A stretch of 64,000 bases of DNA from Pogonophryne albipinna. Its lineage: Eukaryota; Chordata; Actinopteri; Perciformes; Artedidraconidae. Below, in pieces: positions 1 to 12,470 of the stretch. How positions within the stretch are numbered: position 1 is the first letter of the stretch; each line of letters starts with the position of its first letter. Under the pieces are notes generated by a model that saw only the letters and a program-made list of their open reading frames with translations, was not told the DNA's origin and ran no database searches. The translations under genes were made by a program, and so were the position numbers. The stretch lies in NCBI GenBank assembly GCA_028583405.1, contig CM053249.1, positions 33,702,808-33,766,807 on the forward strand. Direction: 5' to 3'.

Positions 1-1204
1 GGTGGAGGGAGAACTCTCTCCTGTCAGGCTGAGAGTCTCAGATAACCTCAGCTCAGGTGAAGTAAAGGGCTCTCAGTGTTTAGATAGTTAACTTTAGTCT
101 AGTTATCTCAGTGGGTCTCAAACGGTTTGTTTTAAAAGGGTGTGTGATTTGTAAAATATCTATAAAGAAATAGAAAATCTGTTTACAGTTCTGTGTCATA
201 TGGATGTTGAGAGATGTATCCATAGATCTCTTAATGTTGCTCTCAAAGTGCACCAGATTAATGCTTTTAACTTCAATATTTAAAAAAATCTTCCCGGGGG
301 AAACATGCCCCCGGACCCCACTAGAGGAGGTGAGGACCCCCCTAGAGGAGGTGAGGTCCACCCCCCACTTGTAAAAAATAGCACTTTACCCCTGGTTACA
401 CCTATATGCCGTGCGCTGATTATCGAGCCTTCATTGTAACAGTCGCGGGTACACTGTGTGTGCGTGTGGGGAGTGTTGCAGTAGAAAATTCAACTGTAGC
501 TCTGGTGCATTAATGGGAAACCCTTACGGCCCGTCCACACAGCGGCGTGCGTTGAAGCTTCCAACGCTTCTGCCCATTCACTTTGAATGGGGTGACGTCA
601 CTTTTAGCCGAACTGCATTTTGGGAAGCGACGTGGAGCGTTGCTGGCGTTGCTGGCTTCAAAAGTTGAGCAATGTTCAACTTTTGACGCCTCGACGGAGG
701 CGTCAGCCAATGAAATCCCGTTTATGCAAATCTGCCAGTACAAGCGCTAGCCAATCAAACCGCGTGTATGCTGGGAGAGACTACGCAGGTCATTTCCTCA
801 TATTAAAAAAAATGGAGGGAAAATTCATTATAGCGGTAGTGAATCACCCGGTGCTGTATGATCAGTCTCTGTTCATCTACCGGGATACAAACCGGAGGAG
901 CGAGGCATGGAGGGAGGTGGCAGAGACAGTGGATGAAACTGGTAGGTTTTCGCCTGTTTGGGCATTTTATATCCAGTTTACTTTGTTTTAACATTGCTAT
1001 TGCTTTGTATGTCGGGGGCGGGAGATTCATGTGATTGGTTGTTGGTCGCGTAGCTCGCAAAAAATCCCCAAGCTTCAGATACGCCCACCTCCAAGCGTCA
1101 ACGCACGCTGCTGTGTGGACGCTCCGTTAATGTTTGAGCACCCTCTATGAAACGTCAAGCTACCCCACAGCACCCCCTAGAGAAATTCTCTGGCGCCGCC
1201 ACTG
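1..1204. mobile_element. hAT transposon end (ZMYM1-type family), cut by window start
   Basis: The right end at 1191-1204 reads tggcgccgccactg, i.e. an inverted CAGTGGCGGCGCCA terminus typical of hAT elements. The interior (1-510) recurs at 27866-28155 in the same orientation and inverted at about 7500-8060, with the shared stretch around the gtgcaccagatt motif. No transposase coding is visible in this part. The element carries a nested MITE at 527-1126. The left end lies outside the window, so its 8-bp target duplication cannot be tested. The link to the ZMYM1-type family is inferred from the copy at 27248, which keeps a transposase first exon. Confidence 0.7.
527..1126 (+). mobile_element. 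PIF/Harbinger-like MITE, copy 1
   Basis: A 600-bp non-coding element flanked by TTA at 524-526 and 1127-1129. Its termini are inverted repeats of about 34 bp: the left starts CGGCCCGTCCACACAGC and the right end, reverse-complemented, starts CGGAGCGTCCACACAGC. A 3-bp TTA duplication fits the TWA preference of PIF/Harbinger elements. A second copy of almost the same length lies inverted at 59089-59686. Short open frames inside it are not genes. Confidence 0.85.
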
Positions 1205-1524
1205 GCAGTGTGTGAGTTTTGTCTGGGTAGCGTTTTCAAATCACACACGACTTCTGCGATTGCCGCTGTTAATTAACTAGCTAGCAAGCAACGTTATCGT
1301 TAGCGGTATCACATCTTTACCAACTGCTAAATAAACCCAATACAGATGTAGCACCTCATTTCAGACTCCAGCTTACAGCTTCCTGCCTACGACCTGCCTA
1401 AGACCAGTATCGAGGAATGTTAAGCCCTCCCACTATTTTCCAAGAGGGCGTTGCCAGATTTTCAATTTCAGGTTTTAACCAGGAGATGGCGCTTCATTCA
1501 CAAATACAGAAAGACAAGTTTCAT

Positions 1525-2360
1525 GGGTCCCGTCTCAGGTCGGTTAAATGAAATCCTTGCTTCCCTCACTTGCGTCGTTTCCCTGCCTCTAGTCCCTCCC
1601 ACCAGGGAAGCATGGAGGGACGCAAGGAAACCACGAGAGGCAGGGAAATGAGTTTTAAGAGCAATGGTACGTCCTTTCCTCCGGAGCGTCACATGAAGCG
1701 ACGTCCGTTTGTGATGACGCCGCACAGCTGATCGTCTGACAGCAGCCAGCTCTGTCCCCGTTGTTTTCACAAACACCCCCGCCTCTGTTAGTGCACATTT
1801 ACTGACACTAATCATCTGTTGTAGACCCAAATACAGTAAATAAAATAAGAACTCATTCTCAAAAAAGATAAACGCCATTCTTAAAATGTATAAACGAACA
1901 ATAGTTTGATTAATATTGATTAGAGTGCACAATAGAAATAAAAATAATTGAGAGAAGAAAAAGAGATATGTTATCTATCAAAACCCAGTTAGATTAACAT
2001 TCATTGAAACAAAACACGGTATAAACTGAGGAGTGAGTCCCGTGAGTTTCATGTGTTTTCTTCACTCCGCTGGGAAGCTGCTCTCATGTCAAGAAGCATG
2101 AGATCAGTGCATGCACTGCATCGTCCAATCAGTGAGCGATACACAGTAAGGGGGCGGGGCAAGTATCTGAGGATTTCATCGAAGGATGGATCGGTGGTTC
2201 CTCGATTATCGCTCCTCCATTATCGCTCCTCGCTCCTCGATCCTCCGGCAGAAATAAGAGCCATAGGACGGTACTCAAGATGGAACAGACAAATCAACTT
2301 CCGGTGAGACCGAGGAGCGAGGAGCGAGGAAATGAAAATAGTCGACCTGAGACAGGGCCT
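1525..2360. mobile_element. MITE with GTCTCAGGTCG inverted termini
   Basis: The left end GGGTCCCGTCTCAGG and the inverted right end AGGCCCTGTCTCAGG flank about 835 bp that is absent at the same point in TE-X copy 2 (near 34597), where the sequence runs uninterrupted. The short flank TGG is present on both sides (1524-1526, 2361-2363). A 3-bp duplication and the GGCCC.GTCTCA terminus suggest PIF/Harbinger. No credible coding sequence was seen inside. Confidence 0.65.
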
Positions 2361-3179
2361 TGGACTTGCAGTTGTGTTTTGAAGAGCATTTGAACACATC
2401 AATATTTTAGATCAACTAAAGTATATCTAATCTTGTAATTCAATAATATATAGTCTTTATATATTAAATAATCATAATAATAATGTAAATGTTTACATTA
2501 CACTTCTTTATTTGTTATGCTCATACTTTTACCTTTACAATCGTTTGCTTTAATATGCAGTATATTTTTTGTATATTTTTGTGTTTGCTTCCTCCTGCTC
2601 TCTTTCGGACACATACTGTATGATTTATTATTATTATTAATATGAAGATATTATTAAGATAAGATGTTACTTTATGGATTGAACATTTTAGTTTAGAATG
2701 TGCTGTCCCACGGTAATTCAGAAGGCTCACAGGTCACATTCCGACCATTATTTAAAACAATAGGTGCTTTCACACCGTCTACAGTTTGATTTGTATAGAG
2801 GGAGCTCTTTGGCTGAATGGCCAGCGATTAGGTGTGGTGCATTTATCATAGGTGATCAGAGCTAACTGCCTGCCGTCAGATTTCATTTAAAAAACAGATC
2901 TGATTTTAAGACTATTTCTGCCCTCATAAAGAATGATAAGAATAAGAATAATGCGTATTGAACTGGTTTCATTCATTAGTGAGTTTATTTAACACTAGAA
3001 CCGCCAATCGGGTCAATTTGTGTGATGTGTGTTGTGTGTGTGCAATGTAACTTTTTTTCAATAAAAATATTAAAGTCTCCCAGTCCGTGACTTTTCCTGA
3101 AAGTGTGTTATGTAGCACCCTATGTTGTTAAAAATTGCATTCTAATAGCGGGATTTGACGGTGTTAGGTAGGCCTATAC

Positions 3180-4821
3180 CAGGGGTCTCCAACACGTCGA
3201 TCGCGAGCTACCGGTAGCTCGCGGGCAGCTTTTCAGTAGTTCGCCGCTCGATTATCGATTATAGCGTAGTAAGGTTGCTTCTTGATTTTTCGGCCGCGGC
3301 TGGACAATAAAGTTTTTTTATTTTAGAATTGTTTCTGTCACACGAATATAAAATTGGTCGGTGACGCAGTGATCAAGGAACAGACGTGACAGCGGCACCA
3401 CACACGGAGCAGTCTGCTTTCTCCAGCAACACCAGTCCAGAACCAACAGCAGAATGACCCACTCTGAATCAGGCCCTGTTGCTGCGGCTCAGACAGACAC
3501 ACATGGAGGGATTTGTGTTTTTGAAAAACACTCGTTATCGTCATGTCAGGTTTTTGGTGGATTTAATCAAGTCTTGGATTGCAGAGTATGAATGTCCTCT
3601 TGCTATTTTCAGTTGATAAATACTAAAGTTTGTGAAGGCAGGAGGAAAGCTTCCGCGATCACCGTCTCCTCCGTTCCTCCAAACCCCGCCCCCTCCTGAA
3701 AAATAATGAGTGACAGGCTGATAGTGACCCGATAGAACCTTTATTATTCACTTAATCACTGATTGAGATATGATGAAGCTAACTTAATCTCATACATTCA
3801 TGGGATTAATGCAACAGTAAAACAGAGAATAAGTGTGCACCCACATGCACTATTTTTGTTTTTATAATGCTGTTGTAAATACTCCTGTTGTCTGCTGTGT
3901 TCAGACTTAAGTCATGTGTGTGATGCCACATTCAAGACATTCAGTGTCCTTTCTTTAACAGAAGACCGTTGCTAGAAGCTGCAGCTAGACTGCAGAAGCA
4001 TTAGTTTTTTGTTTTTGAGGATGGAACAATTTCACACACAGATATAGGGAGGCTAGACCTATACAATTGATTTATTATGGCTTATAATTTCATGTCAACA
4101 CGAAGAAGAAGAAGAAAAAGATGGCTGAACTGTTCAGTGTCAATCCTGTGGAGATCTCCAAAATAATGTTCAGCTTAAGCCTCAGCAAAACTCACAACAT
4201 TTCTGGAGCCTTGTAGACCCAGAAAACTATAAGAACATTCACCAAGCAGCACTGAACATGTCTGCTTTATTTGGCTCTACAGACCTTTGTGAAGCAGCTT
4301 TTTCTGGCATGAATAAAATCTAAATACAGAACAAGACTGACTGATGAACATTTAAATGACTCTATTAGAGTGAACCTAAGTGGGTCCAGCATACACCTGT
4401 ATGGTAGACTCCATGCAGTGCCATTCATCTCACTAACTGTAAAAAAGAGTGAATGCACTTATTTTATACATGTGCCATAAGATGTTTGTACGGTGGTGAT
4501 TAAGGTGATGTATTTACTACAGTATGTGGGCCATATTAAGAAGTGAAAATATTTTCTTTTTTTCTTGGACATGTATGTGAATCTTCAGTGATTACTATGT
4601 GGGCCATAATAATATGTGAGACATTTTCGTTTTCTTGGACCTTGATGTGAAGTTAAGATTTTTGATAAGCTTTAGGTATTGATTTCACACGTGTACAAAA
4701 GTGGGTTAATTCAACTGACGAGTGCTATGTGAATAAATGGAAGTGATGCGATGCAAGTAGCTCTTGGCCACTTTCATTTTTTCAAAGTATCTCTCCGATG
4801 GAGAAAGGTTGGAGACCCCTG
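3180..4821 (+). mobile_element. hAT transposon (Charlie-like), decayed
   Basis: 1,642 bp bounded by the inverted termini CAGGGGTCTCCAAC and GTTGGAGACCCCTG, with an exact 8-bp target duplication GCCTATAC at 3172-3179 and 4822-4829. The 8-bp duplication and CAGGGG ends define hAT. A relic of the transposase C-terminus is readable at 4198-4385. The empty site is visible in TE-X copy 2 at 31437, where the MITE continues uninterrupted. Confidence 0.9.
4110..4420 (+). pseudogene. hAT transposase C-terminal relic
   Basis: Translation around 4200-4320 gives FWSLVDPENYKN, then a run ending SALFGSTDLCEAAFSGMN. After a one-base shift the frame reads KSKYRTRLTDEHLNDSIRV. These match the hAT dimerisation region of Charlie/GTF2IRD2/ZBED5-type transposases (leucine-rich segment, LCE..FS motif, R.RL.DEHL). 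Stops and a frameshift rule out function. Everything upstream of the dimerisation region (catalytic RNase H fold) is unrecognisable. Confidence 0.7.
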
Positions 4822-5101
4822 GCCTATACAAAAACCTCTGGCGGTTCTAGTGTTATGGTAATAAGGTACAGTAGAAGCCCTTTTTTATCAGTAACGAATT
4901 TAGCAATTGAACATAAAAGTCAACTAACTGAGGGTCACTTGCAATGACAGTGTTGTATCTAACTGTAAGCTTGTCACTCAGAGTAACCTACAGTTAATGT
5001 AGCTGCTGGAGAAGAAAGATCAGGGGGGGAGGGGGGGAGAGAGCTGTGGTTGATTGGCCATTAGTTGTGTAAATACACAGCTGAGAGCTGCCGTTTCATT
5101 G

Positions 5102-5900
5102 AGGCCCCGGCCACACGAGGACGAAAACGGTCGTTTGCGTTACTGTTTAGTGTCATATAGACCGTTCGGCCACACGAGGACGACCAAATACGGCACTAAA
5201 CGACTGCGGAAACGATAACGGGTCCCAAGGTGGATAGAACGGCATACGCAACGCTCTGGGGGGTCCAACGGCTCCGTGTGTACGCCCTATACGATCATTT
5301 TCTGATAATGATGAGGCAATAGCCCCGCCTCTCCCCACCTCTGCTGCTCACCCCTGCGTCAAAGTAAACTGCACACTGAATTCAGATTATTTATCTTTCT
5401 CTCGATATGGACCTAAACGCGAGTGAAGTCTAATCTGACAGGACGGAGACATCTCTCAAACTACCTAAACTAGTTATAAATATGTTTATTTTTACTGTCA
5501 GCCGGGTCACTCATTACTGGATCAGCTGCTGCATGAGACAGACACTGACGCTGTCCGAAGAGAGGGAGGAAAAAGAGAGGCTCCGTGTATTTTATCATTA
5601 TATTATATAGATTCGTTATTCATTTGTTTTAAAGCTCAATAAATAACAAAGAAGACCTTTGACCGGCACTTTTATAATTTTGTCCGGAAGATTTAAACTT
5701 TAATACACGTTGACTGGCGAAAAACTCTGCCCGGTTCCCTCGGCCCCCACCGCGGAGAATAAACAGAAGGGCAACCATGACAACCATGCTTCTTCGCTGC
5801 TTTTGTGGAGGAAGTTACAGCGCCACGTACAGGCTCCTGTATATGTACTGCAGCTTCTCCAGCGGTTGGAGCTAAACGGAGCTGTCTCGTGTGGACAGAC
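5102..5900. mobile_element. probable DNA MITE with CCACACGAG termini
   Basis: The segment begins GGCCCCGGCCACACGAGG, repeats a similar CGGCCACACGAGGACG block at 5167, and ends with the inverse ctcgtgtgg near 5886. It interrupts TE-X copy 1: copy 2 lacks everything corresponding to about 5100-9850. The target duplication is not clear and the right terminus is imprecise, so this may be two merged elements. No coding potential is recognised. Confidence 0.4.
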
Positions 5901-6326
5901 ACAAGGCTTGTTTGAGACAAGCGAGACCTGCCCAGACCTGCGCAGTTGCGATCAACGTCTTGCTAGTGCGTTGCATGATGGTTAGTAATTTTGTCCGACT
6001 TGCTCTGGAGGCTCGCCTACATGAGACGTTGAAATCTCGCGGGACAAAGACGCCCGCAGCCTTGAGAGCGAGGCGCGGCGAGGCGGCGCAGTTCCTCTCC
6101 ACGGGCTGCGGAAGTGAAATGCTTGATGGGAAACGACTCACTGGTATCTCGAGCTGAGCGCTCATTGATGGTTTTTACCACGTGCTGGTGATGAAACTCT
6201 CCAATTGGCTCGGCAAAAGTTTGTTGTTGTTTTGTGTCAGTTTTACTTCGCCACTTCCATTCACATTTTTCATCATTATTCCACAATGTTTATCATCATG
6301 AAATTAATATCCATATATTTTATACT
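5888..6326 (+). repeat. Interspersed repeat beginning AAGGCTTGTTTGAGAC
   Basis: This CpG-rich segment recurs inverted at 29430-29755 and a diverged head recurs at about 26087-26200. Its distal part (6150-6326) recurs inverted at 26545-26745. It is interrupted on the right by the hAT piece at 6327. A DNA-transposon (Harbinger-type MITE) origin is likely but I cannot show a target duplication. Overlapping open frames on both strands are translations of the repeat. Confidence 0.5.
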
Positions 6327-7341
6327 CAGTGACGTGCGGTGAGGTTCATGGCTGGTGAGGCACTGACTCTTTCAGTCAGATTTACAAATATTATATTTTG
6401 ACCTTAATCGAAATATTCGGTTATTTTCAAAAGCTTTTTTAGTCTGATGCTTCAATTCATTTTAAACAGACCGTTCAACAAAAGGATAGCCTACCCACAA
6501 TTTAAATATTGGATTGTTCTTTCTTAGTAAGATTCCATTTGCATTACAATTGTGGTCTTACCTTGACTTGAAGATGAAGTCCATGCTATCCTTCTGGACA
6601 ACAATCTCTATTACTTTTTTGTAAAAGTACTCCTTATCTTCCTCTAGTTTCAAAAGTCTAGTTTGTTGTTTGCGTCTACCGTCCCTGCGTAGAATAACAG
6701 TAGTTAACAAGAACCTGTGGGCTCACTTGCGCCCCCTTCAGTGCGGCAGAGGTTATGGCTGCCTCCCCTGGTGCTTTTTTCATTGCCGTTGTATGATGTT
6801 GGAACAAACACAGTAGTGGTGGCTTAAAGCCCACCTCTGCTCCGCGCCGTCCGTTAGATGAGCCTGGTCAGATTAATAAGAGAAGGAGTTCAAAACACCG
6901 GCATAAAAGTTATTACAATAATCTGATTTTAATGGTAAAAAACACAATACGAAATACAGAGTGCCCTGTAACAGAGCACTCCGGGCTCCCCGCTCTACTG
7001 CCGTGCCTCACCTTACCCCACAGTAACTGGCTTGAGCGCGCTCACAAAATAAGTGCCCGCGCTAAATTAGTGCCCGCGCTCCAGCCAGTTACTGTGGGCT
7101 TACGAGAGGCAGAGCTCGTCCCTGCCTCACTTCTCATCGCGACCCGTAGTTGTAGCTGAGCTCGGCAAATTTGCTGATTTTGACTATAAAAAGCGATTGG
7201 AATCATACATAAATCACATTTACAAAACAGATCAGTGGAGACATTTTATTATTATTACTATTTAGTTTTTCTTTAGTTGTTTTTCCGTTACATTGGAGTA
7301 TGACAGTTGAGGCTCTGCCTCCCCTGACTGCACGTCGCTTT
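6327..7341 (-). mobile_element. hAT element fragment, CAGTGACGTGCGGTGAG terminus
   Basis: The left end is CAGTGACGTGCGGTGAGG. The right part ends with an imperfect inverse, cctgactgcacgtcgct. The minus strand carries the transposase tail at 6571-6795. The internal part at 6800-7010 is closely similar to 59870-60067. The same family lies inverted inside 40590-41327. The host repeat continues on both sides (6150-6326 and 7342-7480), and an uninterrupted version is at 26390-26745. About 19 bp of target are missing here, so the right junction is deleted and no clean duplication remains. Confidence 0.65.
6571..6795 (-). pseudogene. hAT transposase C-terminal tail relic
   Basis: Minus-strand inverted copy of the open segment at 40869-41093. 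Both end in a QKDSMDFIF-type sequence followed by a GTAAGA donor-like site or stop. The tail resembles the QKDRRMDFVFR end of the transposase fragment at 63579-63989, so it is read as the very end of a ZMYM1-type hAT transposase. It is too short for function and is separated from any catalytic domain. Confidence 0.45.
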
Positions 7342-7480
7342 TCATACTTTATATATCTTATCATATTCATACACACTGTTCATACTGCTCACAGGCTGCT
7401 GTGTATATCTAGTGTATTCATACCCCTCCTCACTGTTTATTCATCATTCAATTCATTCTATATTTTATTCTGTAGATTGT
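7342..7480 (+). repeat. Non-LTR 3' tail fragment
   Basis: Inverted match to 26390-26530. In that fuller copy the sequence runs into caataacaataaagttgaat, a typical fish LINE/SINE 3' end. Here the tail is truncated near 7472 where hAT sequence begins. No coding. Confidence 0.45.
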
Positions 7481-8065
7481 GTACATTACTTTTCACTATT
7501 ACGGGCACTATAGAGCACGCACAAAAGCAATCCCCACACGCAAACACACAGTACACCCGCGACTGTTACATTGAAGGCTCGATAATCAGCTCACGGCATA
7601 TAGGCAGGGGTAAAGTGCTATTTTTTACAAGTGGGGAGCGGACCTCACCTCCTCTAGGGGGGTCCGGGGGCTTGCTCTCCCGGGAAGATTTTTTTTAAAT
7701 ATTGAAGTTAAAAGCATCAATCTGGTGCACTTTGAGAGCAACATTAAGAGATCTATGGATACCTCTCTCAACACCCAGATGAAACACAACTGTAAGCAGA
7801 TGTTCTTTTTCTTTATGGATATTTTACAAATCACTCCCCTTTCAAACTGTATTCTTGTTTTACTGCCATATAGTATTTCATAACTGTTTTTCCTTTATTC
7901 TCTTATTTGTTTTTTAACTATAATGATCATATGAAGGTGTGCCGCGGAAATAATCTTTTGAATAATTTGTGACCAAACCGTTTGAGACCCACTGAGATAA
8001 CTTAGACTAAAGTTAACTATCTAAACACTCAGAGAGTCCTTTAGCTCACCTGAGCCTCTCAGTCA

Positions 8066-9132
8066 TGCGGCTTTCACACCAGCGCTTTTCCCTTTCTAGC
8101 TCCGAGCGGGAGCTTTTCTGGTTCAGCTCCGGTTTCCCTTTTCTGCTCCCGCTCTGTTCACACCGCCCAGAGCCCGACTGGTGCTGCCGCTGCTGCGTCA
8201 TGACGTCACCGTCAACGGCGTCGGGTCGAAGATCGTGTTGCTTTTAATCACACGAAGCCAGATTAAATTAAATAACGACTTCTCCAACCTTATACTTTTC
8301 TCCAGAATGCCGTGGTTCATTGTTTATTAATGTGTTTCTGCGGCATTTACCGACCGCTGCAGTGTTGGCTGCTCTTCCACGGGAGTTTATTCTCCCGTTA
8401 GCTCCCGGTTAGCTCACACTGCAGCGGCCGCTCTAAAGTATTCACTGTCCGACTCACACAAGCAGCTGATACATATCCCCAGTTCCCCTTAGCCTAAGTG
8501 AATGTGTGTCAGTCTGAATTGACGCTGTTTGGCATCACAACGCTGTTATGAAAGTTTCTCTGGTATAAAATGGGTGATGTTAGCATAGCAACCGAAGCTA
8601 AACTGACTACTTGCTATTGCTATCCTATTGTGGCATAAACCGTTTTTTTACCGGCGTATTTTTATTATGATTCTACTTGTGATAGTCGGACACGACAACC
8701 TGTGCAGCCCATGTATTGATTCCATCCGATAGCTGCTATAATACAAAACCAAACGTCTGCCTCTCTCCACAATGATCAATAACAGTGAACGGATGGTCAA
8801 AGTAAGGTACAAATAAACAGAACCACACGAAGCCTGGTTAGTGTTGCCTGACTTTATAAAGTGTGTTTATAAGCACTACTGCTTGTAGGCAGGCATGACA
8901 GTCGACCCATGTTCAGGGGAGGTGGGTTTAGTTTCCTGCACGCCTCGACGTAAGCGACGCCACCTCTTAGCTCCGAAGCTCTTGCCTCTAGACCGACAAT
9001 TTTTTGGAGCTGGAAGTGAACCGGATTCCGGAGCTAAGAGGCGGCGCCGCTGCGGTGTGAACAGGAAAAACCGGCACTTTTCAGGCTCCAGCTCCGAGCC
9101 GGAGCTGAAAACGCGTTGGTGTGAAAGGGGCA
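8066..9132. mobile_element. Harbinger-like MITE, TTTCACACCA termini
   Basis: 1,067 bp starting TGCGGCTTTCACACCAGCG and ending with the inverse of TGCCCCTTTCACACCAACG, flanked by TCA at 8063-8065 and 9133-9135. It splits the hAT fragment: 8040-8062 and 9136-9160 join into the sequence seen near position 20-60. Internal inverted stretches around 8970-9060 generate accidental open frames on both strands. A 3-bp duplication suggests PIF/Harbinger, though TCA is not the usual TWA target. Confidence 0.65.
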
Positions 9133-9250
9133 TCAGAGAGGAGAGCTCTCCTCCAGCTTGTTGTGGAACCAACAGCAACAGCTCTGTATGTCCGTTAGTG
9201 CAGCTAGCTAACCAGATGCTAACAGCACGGTCCCTGCTGCTGGCACCGGT

Positions 9251-9459
<209 letters not shown>

Positions 9460-10026
9460 AGCCGAGTTTGAATGACACAAGCACACTTTTATTTCCATGC
9501 AACTCTCTGATTGGTCTGGTGTCTTGCCTCTGTTGCATTCACTGAACACGGGAAATTACAGTCCTGCCGTCCCCTCGAGTGTCATGATGAGGTTCACGTA
9601 AAACACGGTTAATGTATTATATTATTGAGGTAGAATTGTCCGGTGCTACAGAAAAAACATTCGGGGCAGGCCAAAATATTATTTTACCAACAATGTGGAA
9701 TTTATTGGCTTCATATTACACAGATTATGCACAGCGGGAGCAGCAATAACCGTCAAATAATAATTCAGACAGGGGAGCTCCGCACCCCCTGCCTGCCGCT
9801 AGGGGGTGCTGCAGCGCCCTCAGCACCCCGCTTCCCGCGCCCATGCATACAACTATTTTTTAAATCAATAAAAACATTTTCTAAATCCATAAAAGCATTT
9901 CAATTAATATTGGGAGTCATGTCGTTACTTTGTTGAGAATGTGGCCATGTAATAAGCGGGATAATTTGCAGCGACTTGTTCCTTATGGGGAAAATAACAC
10001 CCTTCATGCTGATCAAGATCCTGATC

Positions 10027-10146
10027 TGCCGACGAGGCTCCATTAAAATATAAATATTTTTAGTGAATTACTGAGTTTAGGCAAGTTAATAACATTTTAA
10101 TGAAGTTGAATACAGTATATTCATATTTGTCAGTGATTTCATGTCA

Positions 10147-10207
<61 letters not shown>

Positions 10208-10503
10208 TTAAAACACTTTCATGAAGTGAAGGAGGTTTTCCTTCTATTAAACAGCTGTCGGCAGCAGTGAGTGTCACGGACATGAATTCATAGATCATGG
10301 CAGACTGGTGCACACACTCTCCTGTCCTGCCAACACTGGCCGGACAGTAGGCGACACGCCCGTTCTAAGCCGTGTCCCTCACTCCGACGAGGCTCCATTA
10401 AAATATAAATATTTTTAGTGAATTACTGAGTTTAGGCACGTTAATAACGTTTTAATGAAGTTGAATACAGTATATTCATATGTGTCAGTGATTTCATGTC
10501 AAT
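10027..10503 (+). repeat. Direct duplication of 120 bp within TE-X copy 1, with a (TG)n array
   Basis: 10027-10147 and 10384-10503 are near-identical blocks starting cgacgaggctccattaaaa and ending gatttcatgtcaatt. They flank 236 bp that begins with a (TG)n array (10149-10206). TE-X copy 2 has only one such block (30780-30900), so the duplication and the intervening DNA are private to copy 1. It could be a tandem duplication followed by insertion, or a small element with direct terminal repeats. Confidence 0.75.
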
Positions 10504-12216
10504 TCGGCAAACATAAACATAAATGATCGTGGTGAAGATGATGATTAAATTAGGATTAAAAATCGAGAGCCGGGCTGCATTTCCTCCCGTTCGTTTTTTA
10601 TTTTTGTTAAATAACAACATGGTGATGTTTTGTAAATGATTACATGTCTCTTATTTAGCACAGAGTATGATATCCGTGACATACAGGCCCGGACTGGCCA
10701 TCGGGAGGACCGGGAGGTTTCCCGATGGCCTGGCCTGCTAAGTGGCCTGCTGGCCTGAGGATTTTTTTTTTTATATACGTATGTATTGTGAACGCAACGC
10801 TGCGCAAATGTGGGTCTGACTCTGCCTCACAGAGGGTGACTGGCTGTCTACATGATGTGGCCTGCCGACATGGCCACTTTCATACAGATCATACCCTCGA
10901 TTGGTCTATGTGTGTCATTCAAGCTCGGGAGGGTGTGTGTTATGTGTGGCGCTAGCGAGTGAGATAAAGCGCGCGCACCGGTTACGTGTATTGTTGTTGT
11001 TAGCATCTGGTGCTAGCTAGCTGCGCTAACGGATATAAGGAGCTGTTTCAACAACAAGGTGGGGGGAGAGTCCTCTCCTGTCAGACTGAGAGACTGATAA
11101 CTACAGCTCAGGTGAGGTAAAGGACTCTCTGAGTGTTTAGATAGTTAACTTAGTCTAAGTTCTCTATGGGTCTCAAACGGTTTGGTCACCATTTATGTAA
11201 ACACATATTTCCATTTGAGGGGGGAGTGATTAGTCAAATATGCATGAATAATAATAAAAAAAACGTTAACTAGGTGAAAAAAGGTAAGATAAACTATTAA
11301 AACTTGTTGAGAGCTAAAACTAGTCTTTGCTTCTGCCTCAAAGAGGAGAAGGGAGGAGAGGAGGGAGACAGGAGAGGCTGGTTCAGGAGCACAGACACAC
11401 TCACAACTATAAATGAACCAAAAACAAATAAATAAACAAATTTAAATGTTTTTTCATATTGGATATGGGATGTTATAGGTCAGGGGTGCCCAACCTTTTT
11501 TGAACCGAGAGCTACTTTTAAAGTTGCCAGTCTGCCGAGATCTACCAGTCCAAATAGAGAGGCGTAGCCATTACTGACAGCCTACTACCAGGTAAATACA
11601 CACTTCTACTTGTATAAAACTGACCTTTGTACGATGAAATACTTCATAAAATACTGCAGATCCTTTATTTTACCTCTTTCTAATCTACACACATACAAGT
11701 ATTTAACTGAAGTTACACAACAGTGTTGTTGATACAGAGTTGGAGTTTATTCACACGTCACACTACAGTGGGTAATGTTTTCAAGAAACATTGAACAGTG
11801 CTGCCACATATGACACAGGAAAAAAAGAAAATACTCTGAACCCTTTCTTTGCCATAATATAAAAATAGTGTTGCTACAAAAGTATAAATTAGGCTTACTA
11901 ATAAGACAACTCAGATCTGAAGCTACACAGGAATCTGCTGCCAAAGTGCAATAAAAAAGACAAAATTAATAGAATCAAACCCTTTTTTTGTTGCATTTTA
12001 GTAGAGTATAAAAAGAAATACCTTTAAAATAGGATGCAAGCAACACTAGTTTCTTAACCTGAATCGATAATATTGTACAATAATTATAATGTTCAAACAA
12101 ATTAAACTTACAGCTGATTAATAACGGTATCTAACTTGAGTTTTTATTATATCAAAAACCTGTTGAAATGCTACTGTTATTTTTACTGTCCCCCAAAAGC
12201 GCGTCGGCAGCCTCCA

Positions 12217-12470
12217 GAGGCCTGTACTACGAAGCTGGTTCAACCTAACCTGGATATGTTTGAGTTACCCGGTTGGCCTAATCCAAAACATACGCGCTCT
12301 CGCTAAATGGTACTACGACGCGGGTTATCAAGTGGATCGCTCAAGCCAGCTGTGTCCTCTCTAGTTAGGTGCGCGTTGACATGAAAGGGGTGGTATTTGG
12401 AGCATTCGACCAATCACAAACATGGACAAGCGTACTGACAGCGCAGTGCATCATACTTCCTGAATGAAAA
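12217..12470 (+). mobile_element. Harbinger-type MITE fragment
   Basis: Begins aggcctgtactacgaagctgg, with a related block gtactacgacgcgggtt 90 bp further on, followed by a segment with an accaatcacaaa motif. The terminus type is common in fish Harbinger MITEs. I did not find the opposite end, so limits are approximate. Confidence 0.4.

Larger units (their letters stand above)
2993..4852. mobile_element. piggyBac-like TTAA MITE, split by a hAT
   Basis: Starts after TTAA (2989-2992) with CACTAGAACCGCCA and ends with the inverse TGGCGGTTCTAGTG type sequence at 4839-4852. The right target has decayed to TTAT. An uninterrupted 194-bp copy at 31413-31606 shows the original structure with TTAA on both sides. 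The hAT at 3180-4821 sits inside this MITE. The TTAA target supports piggyBac-like mobilisation. There is no transposase, so it is non-autonomous. Confidence 0.8.
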
